From contig CAXXJK010000004.1 of the NCBI GenBank assembly GCA_963665595.2, forward strand, positions 744,001 through 808,000: DNA of 64,000 nucleotides, written 5' to 3'. Below are positions 8,110 through 16,818 of this stretch, one piece after another. The position numbers were made by a program, and so were the translations under genes. Each line of letters opens with the position of its first letter. The stretch's first letter is position 1. This DNA comes from G963665595 sp963665595. GTDB lineage: Bacteria; Actinomycetota; Coriobacteriia; Coriobacteriales; CADBOM01. The notes under the pieces are model-generated. The model was given only the letters and a program-made list of their open reading frames with translations. It made no database searches and was not told the DNA's origin.

Positions 8110-9729
8110 TTACTGTTCCTCCATGTCATCGTCGCGTAGTTCGCCGGTCTTGATACTCCCGGTTTGCTCGGTAGCGGCTTTCTGAACAAATCGTTCTTTG
8201 CCACTGCCTTTTTGAGTATTTCGTTCCTTAGTCGAACCGTGCGAACGAAAACTACTCTGCTTGCCTCCCGTATTCTTGCTGGTCTTTTTAAGGCGATCAA
8301 CCAATGGTATATAAAGAGTAAATACCGTACCAATACTCAGAGCACTTTCAACATTTACCCAACCTTGGTGACGATCGACAATTTCCTTGACAATGGCTAA
8401 GCCGATACCCAGACCACCCGTCGCGCGATTACGGCCAGCATCGGCTCGCCAGAATCGGGAAAACACGTGTTTGAGGTCTTCCTCCGACATACCAATTCCA
8501 GTGTCTCTGATGATTATCTTTCCCATGATCTGACCACGACGTACCATAATATCGATACGCCCCCCCGCGGGAGTATAGCGGACGGCATTAGAAAGAACAT
8601 TGGCTGTCGCTTGGCGCAAAAGCTCAGGATCTCCCCTCACAATGACACCCTCATCATACGAGTAGGTAAGTTTCAGACCCGCTTCTTCAACAAGCATCTC
8701 ATGGGACAGCGCAAGCTCTTGGATTGTTTCTCCCAAATCAACTTCTTGGTGTGCCATAGGCGCAGAACGATTTTCAAGACGTGATAACTTGAGAAGCGCA
8801 TCGACGAGATGACTTAATCGAATAACCTCGGAGTTAAGAACAGCCAGTCGTTGCTCATCTGCAGGCAAAACACCATCAATGATAGCTTCAACGGTCGACT
8901 GGATCGCCATAAGCGGAGTACGAAGTTCATGGGCAACGTCAGAAGTAAGACGATACTCCAACTCACGATCCTTCTGCAGCGATTCCGCCATTGCGTCAAA
9001 AGTCATGCCCAGCTGAGCGATCTCATCATTGCCAACAAGATCGGTTCGAGCGTCGAGATTACCTTCTTTGAGCTCAGAAGCTACTTTTGTGATGCGACGA
9101 ATAGGTCCCAACAAGCCACGAGAAACGATAAATCCGATAATGGTGGCAAGCAGCACCGCTACCACCGTAGCAATAACAATCGCCTGATAAGAATTCGTCC
9201 TAAAATCCTGATCGTTTTGGGTAAGCAGTGCATTTGATTCAAGCGCCCAGATGTAAACGGTACCAATCTTCTGGTCGTTAACAATAATAGCCGCCTGCAC
9301 AGTATCTTCAGAGGTGGTGGCATGCGAGATCGCTACCGTATTTTCAGCAGAATCCCACGAATCGTCATAAACGGTATTTCCGCTGGCATCGACCACCTTG
9401 ATACCAATGTTTCCTGATATCTCGCTGGCAGAAGCCGCTTGAGACAAAACGTTAGTAGACCACGAACCATATATGCCATAACGCTGAGCAATAGAAGATG
9501 CCGTCGACGTAGCGATGCGTTGCATATTCGAGATGTTATAGTTAGTAAAATGCTCTTCCCAGACCATAGCAAGAATACCCGCAGCAATCAGCGCGGTCAT
9601 TATGGCCACCAGACCAAAGAGAAGAGAGATACGGGTGGTGAAGGTCATGCCTTTTTTCGAGACATAACCTTCATCTTCCATAGAAGTTTCTTTAGCAATC
9701 AACATTAAATAGATCCACTCCATCGACAT
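8110..9729 (-). CDS. membrane sensor histidine kinase
   Basis: Sensor kinase of an OmpR-type two-component system. Up to 539 aa. Two membrane segments (about residues 33-55 and 180-205) flank an extracellular sensing region. A HAMP linker (GLLGPIRRITKVASELKEGN) follows, then the HisKA domain with H-box VAHELRTPLMAIQS and HATPase with N box NVLSNAVRYTP, G1 DTGIGM and G2 GGLGIGLAIV. The C-terminus carries about 60 polar, basic, low-complexity residues. The start is uncertain: no strong ribosome binding site precedes 9729, and ATGs at 9705 or 9681 are alternatives. The cognate regulator lies 66 bp upstream. The signal sensed is unknown. Confidence 0.9.
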   Translation of the reverse strand: MSMEWIYLMLIAKETSMEDEGYVSKKGMTFTTRISLLFGLVAIMTALIAAGILAMVWEEHFTNYNISNMQRIATSTASSIAQRYGIYGSWSTNVLSQAASASEISGNIGIKVVDASGNTVYDDSWDSAENTVAISHATTSEDTVQAAIIVNDQKIGTVYIWALESNALLTQNDQDFRTNSYQAIVIATVVAVLLATIIGFIVSRGLLGPIRRITKVASELKEGNLDARTDLVGNDEIAQLGMTFDAMAESLQKDRELEYRLTSDVAHELRTPLMAIQSTVEAIIDGVLPADEQRLAVLNSEVIRLSHLVDALLKLSRLENRSAPMAHQEVDLGETIQELALSHEMLVEEAGLKLTYSYDEGVIVRGDPELLRQATANVLSNAVRYTPAGGRIDIMVRRGQIMGKIIIRDTGIGMSEEDLKHVFSRFWRADAGRNRATGGLGIGLAIVKEIVDRHQGWVNVESALSIGTVFTLYIPLVDRLKKTSKNTGGKQSSFRSHGSTKERNTQKGSGKERFVQKAATEQTGSIKTGELRDDDMEEQ

Positions 9730-9795
9730 AGGTCGACGACATTAAAAGGCCCGAGCAGAGCATGCCTCCCGAATGCAGCGATTGAGATACGTCGC

Positions 9796-10512
9796 CTACT
9801 TCTTGGTAGGATCTTCGAATCGATAGCCAATACCGTGAACGGTATACAACCACTTAGGATCTCGAGGATCATCACCAATTTTTGCACGCAGGTTTTTAAC
9901 ATGAGAGTCGATGGTCCGCTCATATCCCTCGAAATCATAACCGAGAACCTTCTCAACAAGTTCCATACGAGAATACACTCGCCCTGGATAGCGCGAAAGT
10001 GTCGTCAGAAGCTTGAACTCAGAAGCGGTCAATTCTACTTCCTCACCAGCAACCGTCACCTTATGCCCAGAGATATCAATGGTCAGATCCCCAAATACCA
10101 GCACTTCACGCTGGGGATCAGAATCGCTGTGAGCACGACGAAGAAGAGCACGAACACGTGCAACTAATTCTCGCGGCGAGAACGGTTTGATAAGATAATC
10201 GTCCGCACCGAGTTCGAGACCGATAATGCGATCTTCTACCTCGCCCTTGGCGGTGAGCATGATAATAGGGGTATCCGACGCATCACGAATCGCACGGCAT
10301 ACGCGCTCTCCAGAAACACGCGGTAACATAAGATCAAGAACAACAAGATCAAAGTGACGCTTGGTAAACTCAACCAGAGCCTCCTGCCCGTCTGCGACAG
10401 CGGTGACCCAGTAGTTCTCGCGCTCAAGATATGCCGCGACAGCGTCACGGATAGCTTTTTCATCCTCGACGAGAAGGATACGGCGCGTTTCGTTATTTGC
10501 GTTATTATTCAT
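9796..10512 (-). CDS. OmpR/PhoB-family response regulator
   Basis: DNA-binding response regulator paired with the downstream histidine kinase. The start is set at the ATG at 10512 because GGGAG lies eight bases upstream; in-frame ATGs at 10518 and 10557 are less well placed. The receiver domain has the acidic pair in LVEDEKAI, the phosphoacceptor Asp in LVVLDLMLP, and Thr/Lys in MLTAKGE and IKPFSPREL. The C-terminal winged helix includes ELTASEFKLL, SRMELVEKVLGYD and RTIDSHVKNLRAKIGDD. About 238 aa, normal for the family. Its targets cannot be told from the sequence. Confidence 0.94.
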   Translation of the reverse strand: MNNNANNETRRILLVEDEKAIRDAVAAYLERENYWVTAVADGQEALVEFTKRHFDLVVLDLMLPRVSGERVCRAIRDASDTPIIMLTAKGEVEDRIIGLELGADDYLIKPFSPRELVARVRALLRRAHSDSDPQREVLVFGDLTIDISGHKVTVAGEEVELTASEFKLLTTLSRYPGRVYSRMELVEKVLGYDFEGYERTIDSHVKNLRAKIGDDPRDPKWLYTVHGIGYRFEDPTKK

Positions 10513-10781
10513 ATTCATATCTCCCTTATCAGATCGCCGAGTTCTCCATATTTCCATACGGTAAATTATGTGTTTGGTTCATTCTACTACGGCACGCGCC
10601 TACATTCTACCTCCAAACAGCTAAAACACATCCCATCGGGGTATATCAATACCGGTCCGAGCGTCCAGAAGCTTGTTTTGACATGATTGTAGAATATATT
10701 CCTTAAAGTTCTCTTAAAGAATAATCGTTTTGATGTAATGATTCATTATTTTTTGATTATCTAAAAATAAGTTAAAGGAGG

Positions 10782-10893
10782 AGGAATTTCGCCCCGGCAG
10801 TGAGACTCAGCGCGTGTCTCAGAATCGTTGCAAGGCAAAAGAGGGTGGTGTATGAGGATAGATGCATTCAACATACTACCGGGGCGAAATCCT
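10782..10893. ncRNA. candidate structured RNA in the gap upstream of the response regulator (strand undecided)
   Basis: The 485-bp gap 10513-10997 has no convincing gene but holds a strong inverted repeat. The arms are 10782-10801 and 10875-10893 and contain CGCCCCGG / CCGGGGCG; they pair over about 19 bp with one bulge and one mismatch. Inside is a hairpin TGAGAC (10801-10806) / GTCTCA (10816-10821), and a weaker GTATG/CATAC pairing at 10850-10854/10872-10876. The GC-rich block stands out in AT-rich surroundings. It lacks SRP, 6S, tmRNA and RNase P hallmarks as far as I can tell. It could be a small RNA, a leader of the response regulator, or a MITE-like element. Confidence 0.4.
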
Positions 10894-10938
10894 ACAATGA
10901 GAATAATAAAGAACGACACTGAAATTAAACTGAAAAGA

Positions 10939-10964
10939 CGCTTATCATTCCTATCTGATAAGTG
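10939..10964 (-). terminator. stem-loop downstream of the frameshifted Tat lipoprotein gene
   Basis: The arms CTTATCA (10941-10947) and TGATAAG (10956-10962) extend by a wobble and a C-G pair to nine pairs with an eight-base loop. On the minus strand the stem is followed by a T-rich stretch (TCTTTTCAG). It lies about 35 bp past the stop of the gene at 10998, as expected for a weak intrinsic terminator. Confidence 0.5.
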
Positions 10965-10997
10965 AAATCCCTTATAGTAACTGTTGAAATCAGACTC

Positions 10998-12222
10998 CTA
11001 CATGCTTTTGAATACCCGCACCTTTGTCACACCATCACCCGAACCATCGTTATCGGCGACAGTCGTAAATGTGACAATACGGTCAGAGTTACCCGTCGTA
11101 GCAAGATAATCGCCATAACTGGCACAGTCGCTCACGACATCAATAATGAAATAGGTCCTCTTCGCCGGATTGACCCCCACTATACTCCGAGCGCTCTTGA
11201 TGTAGAGAAAATCGCCCATGGCCGCGGGAGTGTCTGAAGGTACTTTATTGAAGCGCATGTAATTGTTGTTGCCGATGGCACGATAGGTGCCAAAATTTGA
11301 AATCCCATCACCAGTCGAATAGTTTTGCTCGATACCAAATATAAAATCATTGTTGAGATAAAGAGCATCGTTGACTTTGAGCGCCTTCGGCAACACCTGA
11401 GCTGCAACAAGCGCATGTGTTGTTGCGTCCATTGCGGAAAGCTGATAATACACGCCACTCGTGTTAACTCGAGGCACAAAGGTAACTATATTGTCGCTGG
11501 CCTGAGGATTTGTAATCATGCGGCCAGGCGAGGTGTAGACGATGCTCGGGCTTGAACTATCTGTTGAAATACATTTAAGATACGAACTGGTCGTACTTTT
11601 TGGCCCATTTTCGTAAGGGAGAACAGTATAGAACGCCTGATTTCCACTCACACATAGAAGTGGCGGATCGTAATCCACCGTACCGGTCTCCACTAAGTTG
11701 GGCGTCCCCAACACATGTGATCCATTGACAGAAGCCGAATACACACACCAGGCACTCGTTGAAAATTTTACTTCCACCCATATGGCGATAGAATCATTTG
11801 CTCTGAAATCATATAGTTGATAGTCATCACCAGCAGAAACGGCCGTGGTGAGTGCATCAGTAACTTCTCCGTTATTAGTATCCAAAAAACCAAAACGAAC
11901 CAACGAACGAGAATTCTTGCTCGGCATAATGACCGCCGAAAAACGGGGTGCGTTCATATAGAGTATTGAACCCATGGGCAGATCGTAAGAACTTTCCTGA
12001 TAAACATAGTCAGAAGCCTCAAGTTTCGCAAAGTCGTTTATGGAAACCACTTGACTTGATGAAACGTTGAGAGTCTTTACTGTTGAAGAGTCCATCGGTG
12101 CCCGACGTACCCTTTGAACCTGAGCAACTGGTCAACACAAGAGAAGATCCCGCCAGCGCAAGTATCATTGCACCCATGGAACCCTTTACGAAGGATCGTC
12201 TCGATATTTCTCTGTCTACCAT
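10998..12222 (-). pseudogene. Tat-exported lipoprotein, probable beta-propeller, frameshifted
   Basis: Two overlapping frames together look like one gene. From the ATG at 12222 (after GGGGAGAG), the first frame encodes a twin-arginine signal (SRRSFVKGSMGAMILALAG) ending in a lipobox LTSC, then a short GSKGTSGTDG linker. The second frame, open from just upstream of 12095 to 10998, encodes 365 residues without a signal peptide, rich in beta-strand and Ser/Thr repeats resembling a TolB-like propeller. The combined length of 1225 nt is one base over a multiple of three, so a single inserted base near 12085-12120 would explain it. The ATG at 12095 has no ribosome binding site. A sequencing error is the main alternative. 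Confidence 0.7.
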
Positions 12223-12332
12223 CAAAATACTCTCCCCTATCGCACGTATTTAGTATAAAGTACTCATAACGAGGTCATGGGCAGTTTCACTGCAAGTGAC
12301 ACAGCAAAAGACATAGGAAGAGGTGATGCTGC

Positions 12333-12938
12333 ATGCCCGCCAAAATCATTACCATCAGCCGTCAGTACGGCAGTGGGGGCCGGGAAGTCGGAGAAAAGCT
12401 CGCCAAAGAACTTGGCTATGCATACTACGACAAAGAAGTTATCCGCCGCGCTGTAGCTGAAAGCGACATTCACGAAGAGTTCATCGAACGAGATGACGAA
12501 AGCATCGGAAATATGTTCTCCTACTTCCTATCCTTTGCAAATGGTTCTGTGAGTAAGGAAGAAGAATCTCTCCCTCTTCCTGACCGTGTGTTTCTTATTC
12601 AATCACGTGTTATAAAACAAATTACCTGCGAGGGTCCCTGCGTCATTATTGGACGATGCGCCGACTATGTTCTTCGCGATTATCCAAATCTTTTGAGCGT
12701 CTTAATCTACTCAGATTCTAATTCACGTCTCAAACGTGTCATGCAGCGCAACAACCTTTCTGAAAAGGGTGCGATCGCCCGCCTCAAGAAGACCGATCGC
12801 AGTCGACAGATCTATTATGAGCAATATACCGACATGCGTTGGGGCGATGCGTTCAACTATGATATTTCGCTATCTACCTCGACGTTTGGAGTCGATCATA
12901 CGGTTGCAATTCTTAAAGATATTGCTCTCAATAGATAG
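12333..12938 (+). CDS. cytidylate kinase-like P-loop family protein
   Basis: 201-aa protein of the cytidylate-kinase-like family (AAA_26 type). The N-terminal P-loop is variant (ITISRQYGSGGREVGEKLA) and is followed by GYAYYDKEVI. CVIIGRCADYVLRDYP resembles the second nucleotide-binding strand of this family, and a C-terminal RQIYYEQYTDMRWGD region matches its lid. The ATG follows GAGGTGAT. True CMP kinases are longer, with a different CMP-binding insert, so the substrate is uncertain. It is transcribed divergently from the Tat lipoprotein gene and converges on purB. Confidence 0.85.
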   Translation: MPAKIITISRQYGSGGREVGEKLAKELGYAYYDKEVIRRAVAESDIHEEFIERDDESIGNMFSYFLSFANGSVSKEEESLPLPDRVFLIQSRVIKQITCEGPCVIIGRCADYVLRDYPNLLSVLIYSDSNSRLKRVMQRNNLSEKGAIARLKKTDRSRQIYYEQYTDMRWGDAFNYDISLSTSTFGVDHTVAILKDIALNR

Positions 12939-13006
12939 ATGTGATTAACCCCTTATAGGTATACTCTGTCTTGCAGAAGACAATATAATCCTCGTGAAGT
13001 TGAACC

Positions 13007-13103
13007 GAGGTTTGTGTCGCGCCCGTTTCTCTTGTTCAAACCTCATGATACGCCTCCCGTATGCCTAAGACTTTGTTTCAGAAGCCTTTCCGAGAGGCGC
13101 GAC
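13007..13103. other. interlocking inverted repeats (possible pseudoknot) between convergent genes
   Basis: Between the kinase-like gene and purB, GAGGTTTG (13007-13014) pairs with CAAACCTC (13037-13044). GTCGCGCC (13016-13023), inside that loop, pairs with GGCGCGAC (13096-13103), and a small hairpin ATACG/CGTAT (13048-13062) lies between. The first two helices cross, which is pseudoknot topology. No U-run follows either side, so it is not a classic intrinsic terminator, although a role as a transcript-end structure for the two convergent genes is the simplest reading. Confidence 0.4.
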
Positions 13104-13107
13104 GTTC

Positions 13108-14460
13108 TCAGGAAAAATCAAGTGCCTCAAGCTTTTTAAATACTTGATCAATGCGTGCAAGAAATGCCCACGGATCAAAAATTTCGTCAAGCTCAGCGGC
13201 AGTAAGAGTCATCTCAGAGTCGGCCTCAAGGTATTCTCGATAGGTCAATCCCGGACGAGCCTGCTGCAAATCATCCCAAACTTTCATGGCATTGCGCTGA
13301 ACGATACTATACGCATCTTCACGTGTGATATTTGCTTTCTCTACCAATGCCAACAAAACTCGACTTGAGAAAATGAGACCTCGTGTGCGCTCCAAATTTG
13401 CTCGGCTATTCTCAGGATACAGTTTCAGTCCATCGAGAATCCATTCCATTTTTCCACACATATAATCAAGTGCAATAAAGGAGTCAGGCAGCACAACGCG
13501 TTCCGCACCTGAGTGCGAAATATCTCGTTCATGCCAAAGAGCTACGTTATCATAGGCAACTTGAGCATTGGCTTTTACTACACGAGCAAGACCACAAACG
13601 CGCTCAGCTGTAATAGGATTACGTTTATGCGGCATGGCAGAAGAGCCTTTTTGACCCTGCTTAAACGGCTCTTCTGCTTCTAAGGTATCTGATTTCTGAA
13701 GTGCGCGTATCTCCGTTGCTATTTGTTCGAGAGTAGCAGCAGTCACTGCCAGCGTCGAAAGTACGTGTGCATGACGGTCGCGTGCAATAACCTGTGTGGA
13801 AAGCGGATCCGGAGTGAGGCCAAGCTTTTCGCACACATACTCTTCGACGCGAGGATCAATGTTAGAATAACTACCAACTGCCCCCGATATAGCACCACAA
13901 GCAGCCGATATCTCGCGTGCACCTTGTAAGCGCTGCTCAGCTCGTTTGAGAGCCCAAGCCCAAGTGCCGAATTTCATGCCCATGGTCATGGGCTCTGCAT
14001 GTATGCCATGAGTACGCCCGACACACAATATGTCTTTACTTTCAAGAGCACGTCGCCTACATATGATGCCGAGACACCTCACATCGGCAAGAATTATGTC
14101 CAAAGCCTGTGTGATTTGGTAGCAGAGTGCGGTATCGCTCAAATCTGAACTCGTCATACCAAAATGAACCCATCGAGATGGTTTCAACTCGCCCTCAGGC
14201 ACATCTTTATCAATATACTCAGCCATATTGGTGAGAAAGGCGATGACATCATGATTGGTAATTTCTTCTATTTCATCAATGCGAGCGATGGTAAAGTCTG
14301 CATGCTCACGTATCCATGCTGCTTCTTCTCGAGTAATACCGACTTCGCCAATCTCTGCCTGGGCTTCACAGGCCAATAATTCAATCTCTTTCCAAATGGT
14401 AAATTTGTTCTGAGGCTCCCAGATTGCACCCATTTCAGGACGTGTATAACGTTCGATCAC
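13108..14460 (-). CDS. purB: adenylosuccinate lyase
   Basis: Fumarase/aspartase-superfamily enzyme that acts twice in purine synthesis, splitting SAICAR to AICAR and adenylosuccinate to AMP, each time releasing fumarate. 450 aa. The superfamily signature KGSSAMPHKRNPI is intact. GMTSSDLSDTA supplies the substrate Thr-Ser and GRTHGIHAEPMTMG the catalytic His. The start MIERYTRPEMGAIW is typical of PurB. It lies apart from the main purine cluster and has its own long upstream gap, shared divergently with the magnesium locus. Confidence 0.96.
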   Translation of the reverse strand: MIERYTRPEMGAIWEPQNKFTIWKEIELLACEAQAEIGEVGITREEAAWIREHADFTIARIDEIEEITNHDVIAFLTNMAEYIDKDVPEGELKPSRWVHFGMTSSDLSDTALCYQITQALDIILADVRCLGIICRRRALESKDILCVGRTHGIHAEPMTMGMKFGTWAWALKRAEQRLQGAREISAACGAISGAVGSYSNIDPRVEEYVCEKLGLTPDPLSTQVIARDRHAHVLSTLAVTAATLEQIATEIRALQKSDTLEAEEPFKQGQKGSSAMPHKRNPITAERVCGLARVVKANAQVAYDNVALWHERDISHSGAERVVLPDSFIALDYMCGKMEWILDGLKLYPENSRANLERTRGLIFSSRVLLALVEKANITREDAYSIVQRNAMKVWDDLQQARPGLTYREYLEADSEMTLTAAELDEIFDPWAFLARIDQVFKKLEALDFS

Positions 14461-14659
14461 GAGATTGCTCCTTAGTCTTTTGCCGAGAGGACACCTAACG
14501 TTTATGCCATTGTTTTTCTACGATATTTTACCGCATGAGCATACGGCTGATGCTGTGCGAGCGGAGTCTCCAGAGCTTTAGCAGATTGTGAAAACCCTGA
14601 CGATTTCTTACCTATCATGATGTTAGATGCCGATGTTTGTGTAAAACATTAGTATCTGA

Positions 14660-14689
14660 TTGCCTTGTTTTGATCATAAGGCTTAGAAT
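14660..14689 (+). promoter_or_regulatory. putative promoter of the mgtE leader
   Basis: TTGCCT (14660-14665) and TAGAAT (14684-14689) are separated by 18 bases and match sigma-70 -35 and -10 boxes at four and five of six positions. Transcription from here would give an untranslated leader of about 280 nt before the mgtE start at 14975. Confidence 0.45.
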
Positions 14690-14752
14690 GTCAGTGTTAT
14701 GTGAACATCGTCTTTGTGATGATTATCGCAAAGATGGAGTTTGTTTTTCGAT

Positions 14753-14932
14753 CCGGCAAGTAATGCCGGTCTTCTGCAACCGAGAGAAAGGAACCTAGTT
14801 GTCTGACCACCCGGACAGTAACTAGCCCTTATCGGTCTCCTTGAACTGGGTGGCCGAGGGCGATCCCCGACGTTACCCGTATCAATCTGTTCTATTGTTG
14901 TGCACGTTTCTCTTACACCCTACTTAGGGTGT
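14753..14932 (+). promoter_or_regulatory. candidate metal-sensing leader RNA of mgtE
   Basis: The leader holds a series of stems: CCGGCA/TGCCGG (14753-14769), CTAGTT/AACTAG (14795-14825) and CCC-TTA-TCGG/CCGAGGG (14826-14860). The loop sequence CCACCC (14807-14812) of the second stem is complementary to GGGTGG (14848-14853) in the third loop, so a kissing interaction is possible. Just before the gene is a 7-bp hairpin ACACCCT/AGGGTGT (14915-14932) that could serve as a terminator or sequester switch. The M-box hallmark (AGGUGAGGCUCC) is absent. Function as a Mg2+ riboswitch is inferred from position only. Confidence 0.45.
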
Positions 14933-14974
14933 CTGTGTGTCGCGTGGAGCAGATCGACCATCAAGGAGTTTCAT

Positions 14975-16798
14975 GTGTTTTATCTTTCCCAGATACTTGG
15001 CGCTTCAGTGCGCGATTCTTCAGGGGTTGAAATTGGAAAGATCTCAGATCTTGCCGTTTCGACCGGAGAAGTGTTCCCCCGTATAACCTCCTTTGCTTTC
15101 AAGGGTCCCGCAAAAACGCCTTTCATGGTTTCGTGGCGCAAATATGTCGCAAACTTTTCGCAGGCTGACGGGGTTGTGTTAATCGATAAGTCATCAGATG
15201 TGCGCTTTTCCTATCTACAGCCAGATGAAATTCTCTTGGCACGAGATTTGCTCAACAAACAGATTGTTGATACTCAGGGAGTTCGAGTCGTTCGAGTAAA
15301 CGACCTCAAGCTTTCAGAATCTGGCAATCAATTGCGTTTGATGGGTGCCGAAGTGGGTGCTCGCGGTTTGTTGCGAGGTCTTTCGCCTAGGCTTGAGCGT
15401 CTGGTGATAATGATCAGTAAGTTCTTTCATCATCCGCTCGAAGAAAACCTTATTGCCTGGAACTACATCGATCTAGTAGATCGAGATCTTTCGCAGGTAC
15501 AACTCTCTATGACTCATCGGCGCCTCCATGAATTACATCCCGCTGACGTAGCTGACATTCTCGAACAGCTTGATCCGCAACAACGTGCACGCGTGTTTGA
15601 ACATCTCGACAAAGAACAAGCCGCCGACGCTATGGCGGAAATGGAAGATGAGTATCAAAGCGATCTTATCGACGATCTGTCAGAGCACCAAGCTTCCGAG
15701 CTTCTAGCAAACATGGAGCCTGACGACGCCGCTGATATTCTAGGCGACCTTCCCTATGAAAAAGCAGAAAAGCTTCTTTGGCTCATGGGCGTTCAAGATC
15801 AGCGTCGTATTCGTGCCCTGCTAGGCTATAAAGATCAGACTGCCGGTGGCATTATGACAACGGAGTTTGTGAGTGCGCAGGGAACGAAAACTGTTCAGGA
15901 AGCTATTGCCCAAGTACGTAATTTGGGAGAAGAGTTTGAGTCTATACACTACATCTACGTTACCGACCATGAAGGTCGTCTTCAGGGTACGGTATCGCTA
16001 CGGCAACTGGTGCTCGCTGATAGTGAGCGCACGCTCGCATCACTTGCCAACACCGATCTTGTTACCGTCAATCCTGACGATGATCAAGAAGAAGTGACTG
16101 ATATTATCTCGAAATACTCTCTTCTCGCACTTCCCGTCGTCGATGATGCAAATAAGCTGTTGGGCATCGTCACCATAGATGATGCACTTGATGTCATCGA
16201 GGAAGAACATGAGGAAGATCTTTCCATAGCTGGAGCGGCCAATCTCAACCCTGTTGGTACTGTCGCAGAGTCTTTTGGGTGGTTTATGCGCCGTCTGACT
16301 TGGTTTATTGTATGGATCGCTGCGATATTTATCGTAGTGCTCGCGGGAGGTCTTTCTCTTTTTTCAAGCACGTTACTTTCATTGCCTTTTGTGCTGGTGA
16401 TTGCTGAAACGGTTGCCTTTTCCATACGTCAGAAACTCATTGACTACGATGGCAACGAAACTATCTCGCTTAAAAAGCTGGTTGGGCACGATGTGGTCGT
16501 TGGTTGCATCATAACCGTCATCGCCTTGCTGATAGGTTCAGGATTTGTCAGTATTCTTGCGACGCGCGCTACGTGGTTCTCTAACATTAACAGCTTTATA
16601 TGGCTTGTTGTGCTCCCCGCTGCTGCCACCGTGTTTATTCTCGTCACGTTCTCATCGTTGATCTCAACTATCGTAATCCATCGATATAAAAGAACAAATA
16701 AGGCTCCCGGAGATCTGCCCCTTGTGTTTCTTATAATGGGCATCGGCATCATACTCCAGTTTGGCCTGACATATGTGTGCACGTTCCTCTTCCTATAA
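14975..16798 (+). CDS. mgtE: MgtE-family magnesium channel with an N-terminal PRC-barrel-like region
   Basis: Mg2+ channel/transporter of the MgtE (SLC41-like) family. The start is set at the GTG at 14975 (MFYLSQILGASVRD), six bases after AAGGAG; the in-frame ATG at 14900 has no such site and would lie inside the leader structures. 607 aa: a PRC-barrel-like N-terminus (about 1-150), the superhelical MgtE_N domain (RLHELHPADVADILEQLDP), paired CBS domains (including DQTAGGIMTTEFVSAQGTKT), then about five membrane segments. The acidic N and CBS domains normally bind Mg2+ and close the pore. It is followed at 20 bp by an NRAMP-related transporter. Confidence 0.93.
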   Translation: MFYLSQILGASVRDSSGVEIGKISDLAVSTGEVFPRITSFAFKGPAKTPFMVSWRKYVANFSQADGVVLIDKSSDVRFSYLQPDEILLARDLLNKQIVDTQGVRVVRVNDLKLSESGNQLRLMGAEVGARGLLRGLSPRLERLVIMISKFFHHPLEENLIAWNYIDLVDRDLSQVQLSMTHRRLHELHPADVADILEQLDPQQRARVFEHLDKEQAADAMAEMEDEYQSDLIDDLSEHQASELLANMEPDDAADILGDLPYEKAEKLLWLMGVQDQRRIRALLGYKDQTAGGIMTTEFVSAQGTKTVQEAIAQVRNLGEEFESIHYIYVTDHEGRLQGTVSLRQLVLADSERTLASLANTDLVTVNPDDDQEEVTDIISKYSLLALPVVDDANKLLGIVTIDDALDVIEEEHEEDLSIAGAANLNPVGTVAESFGWFMRRLTWFIVWIAAIFIVVLAGGLSLFSSTLLSLPFVLVIAETVAFSIRQKLIDYDGNETISLKKLVGHDVVVGCIITVIALLIGSGFVSILATRATWFSNINSFIWLVVLPAAATVFILVTFSSLISTIVIHRYKRTNKAPGDLPLVFLIMGIGIILQFGLTYVCTFLFL

Positions 16799-16818
16799 CA
16801 TAGAAAACTGAAACAGTT

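Noticed and set aside
12019..12095. ATG at 12095 as the start of an independent 365-aa gene
   Set aside because: There is no ribosome binding site and no signal peptide, while a Tat-lipobox signal lies just upstream in the other frame; a frameshifted single gene is simpler.
14753..14932. M-box, TPP or yybP-ykoY riboswitch upstream of mgtE
   Set aside because: The conserved cores of these classes are missing; a short resemblance of TACCCGTATCA to the TPP core is not backed by the rest of the motif.
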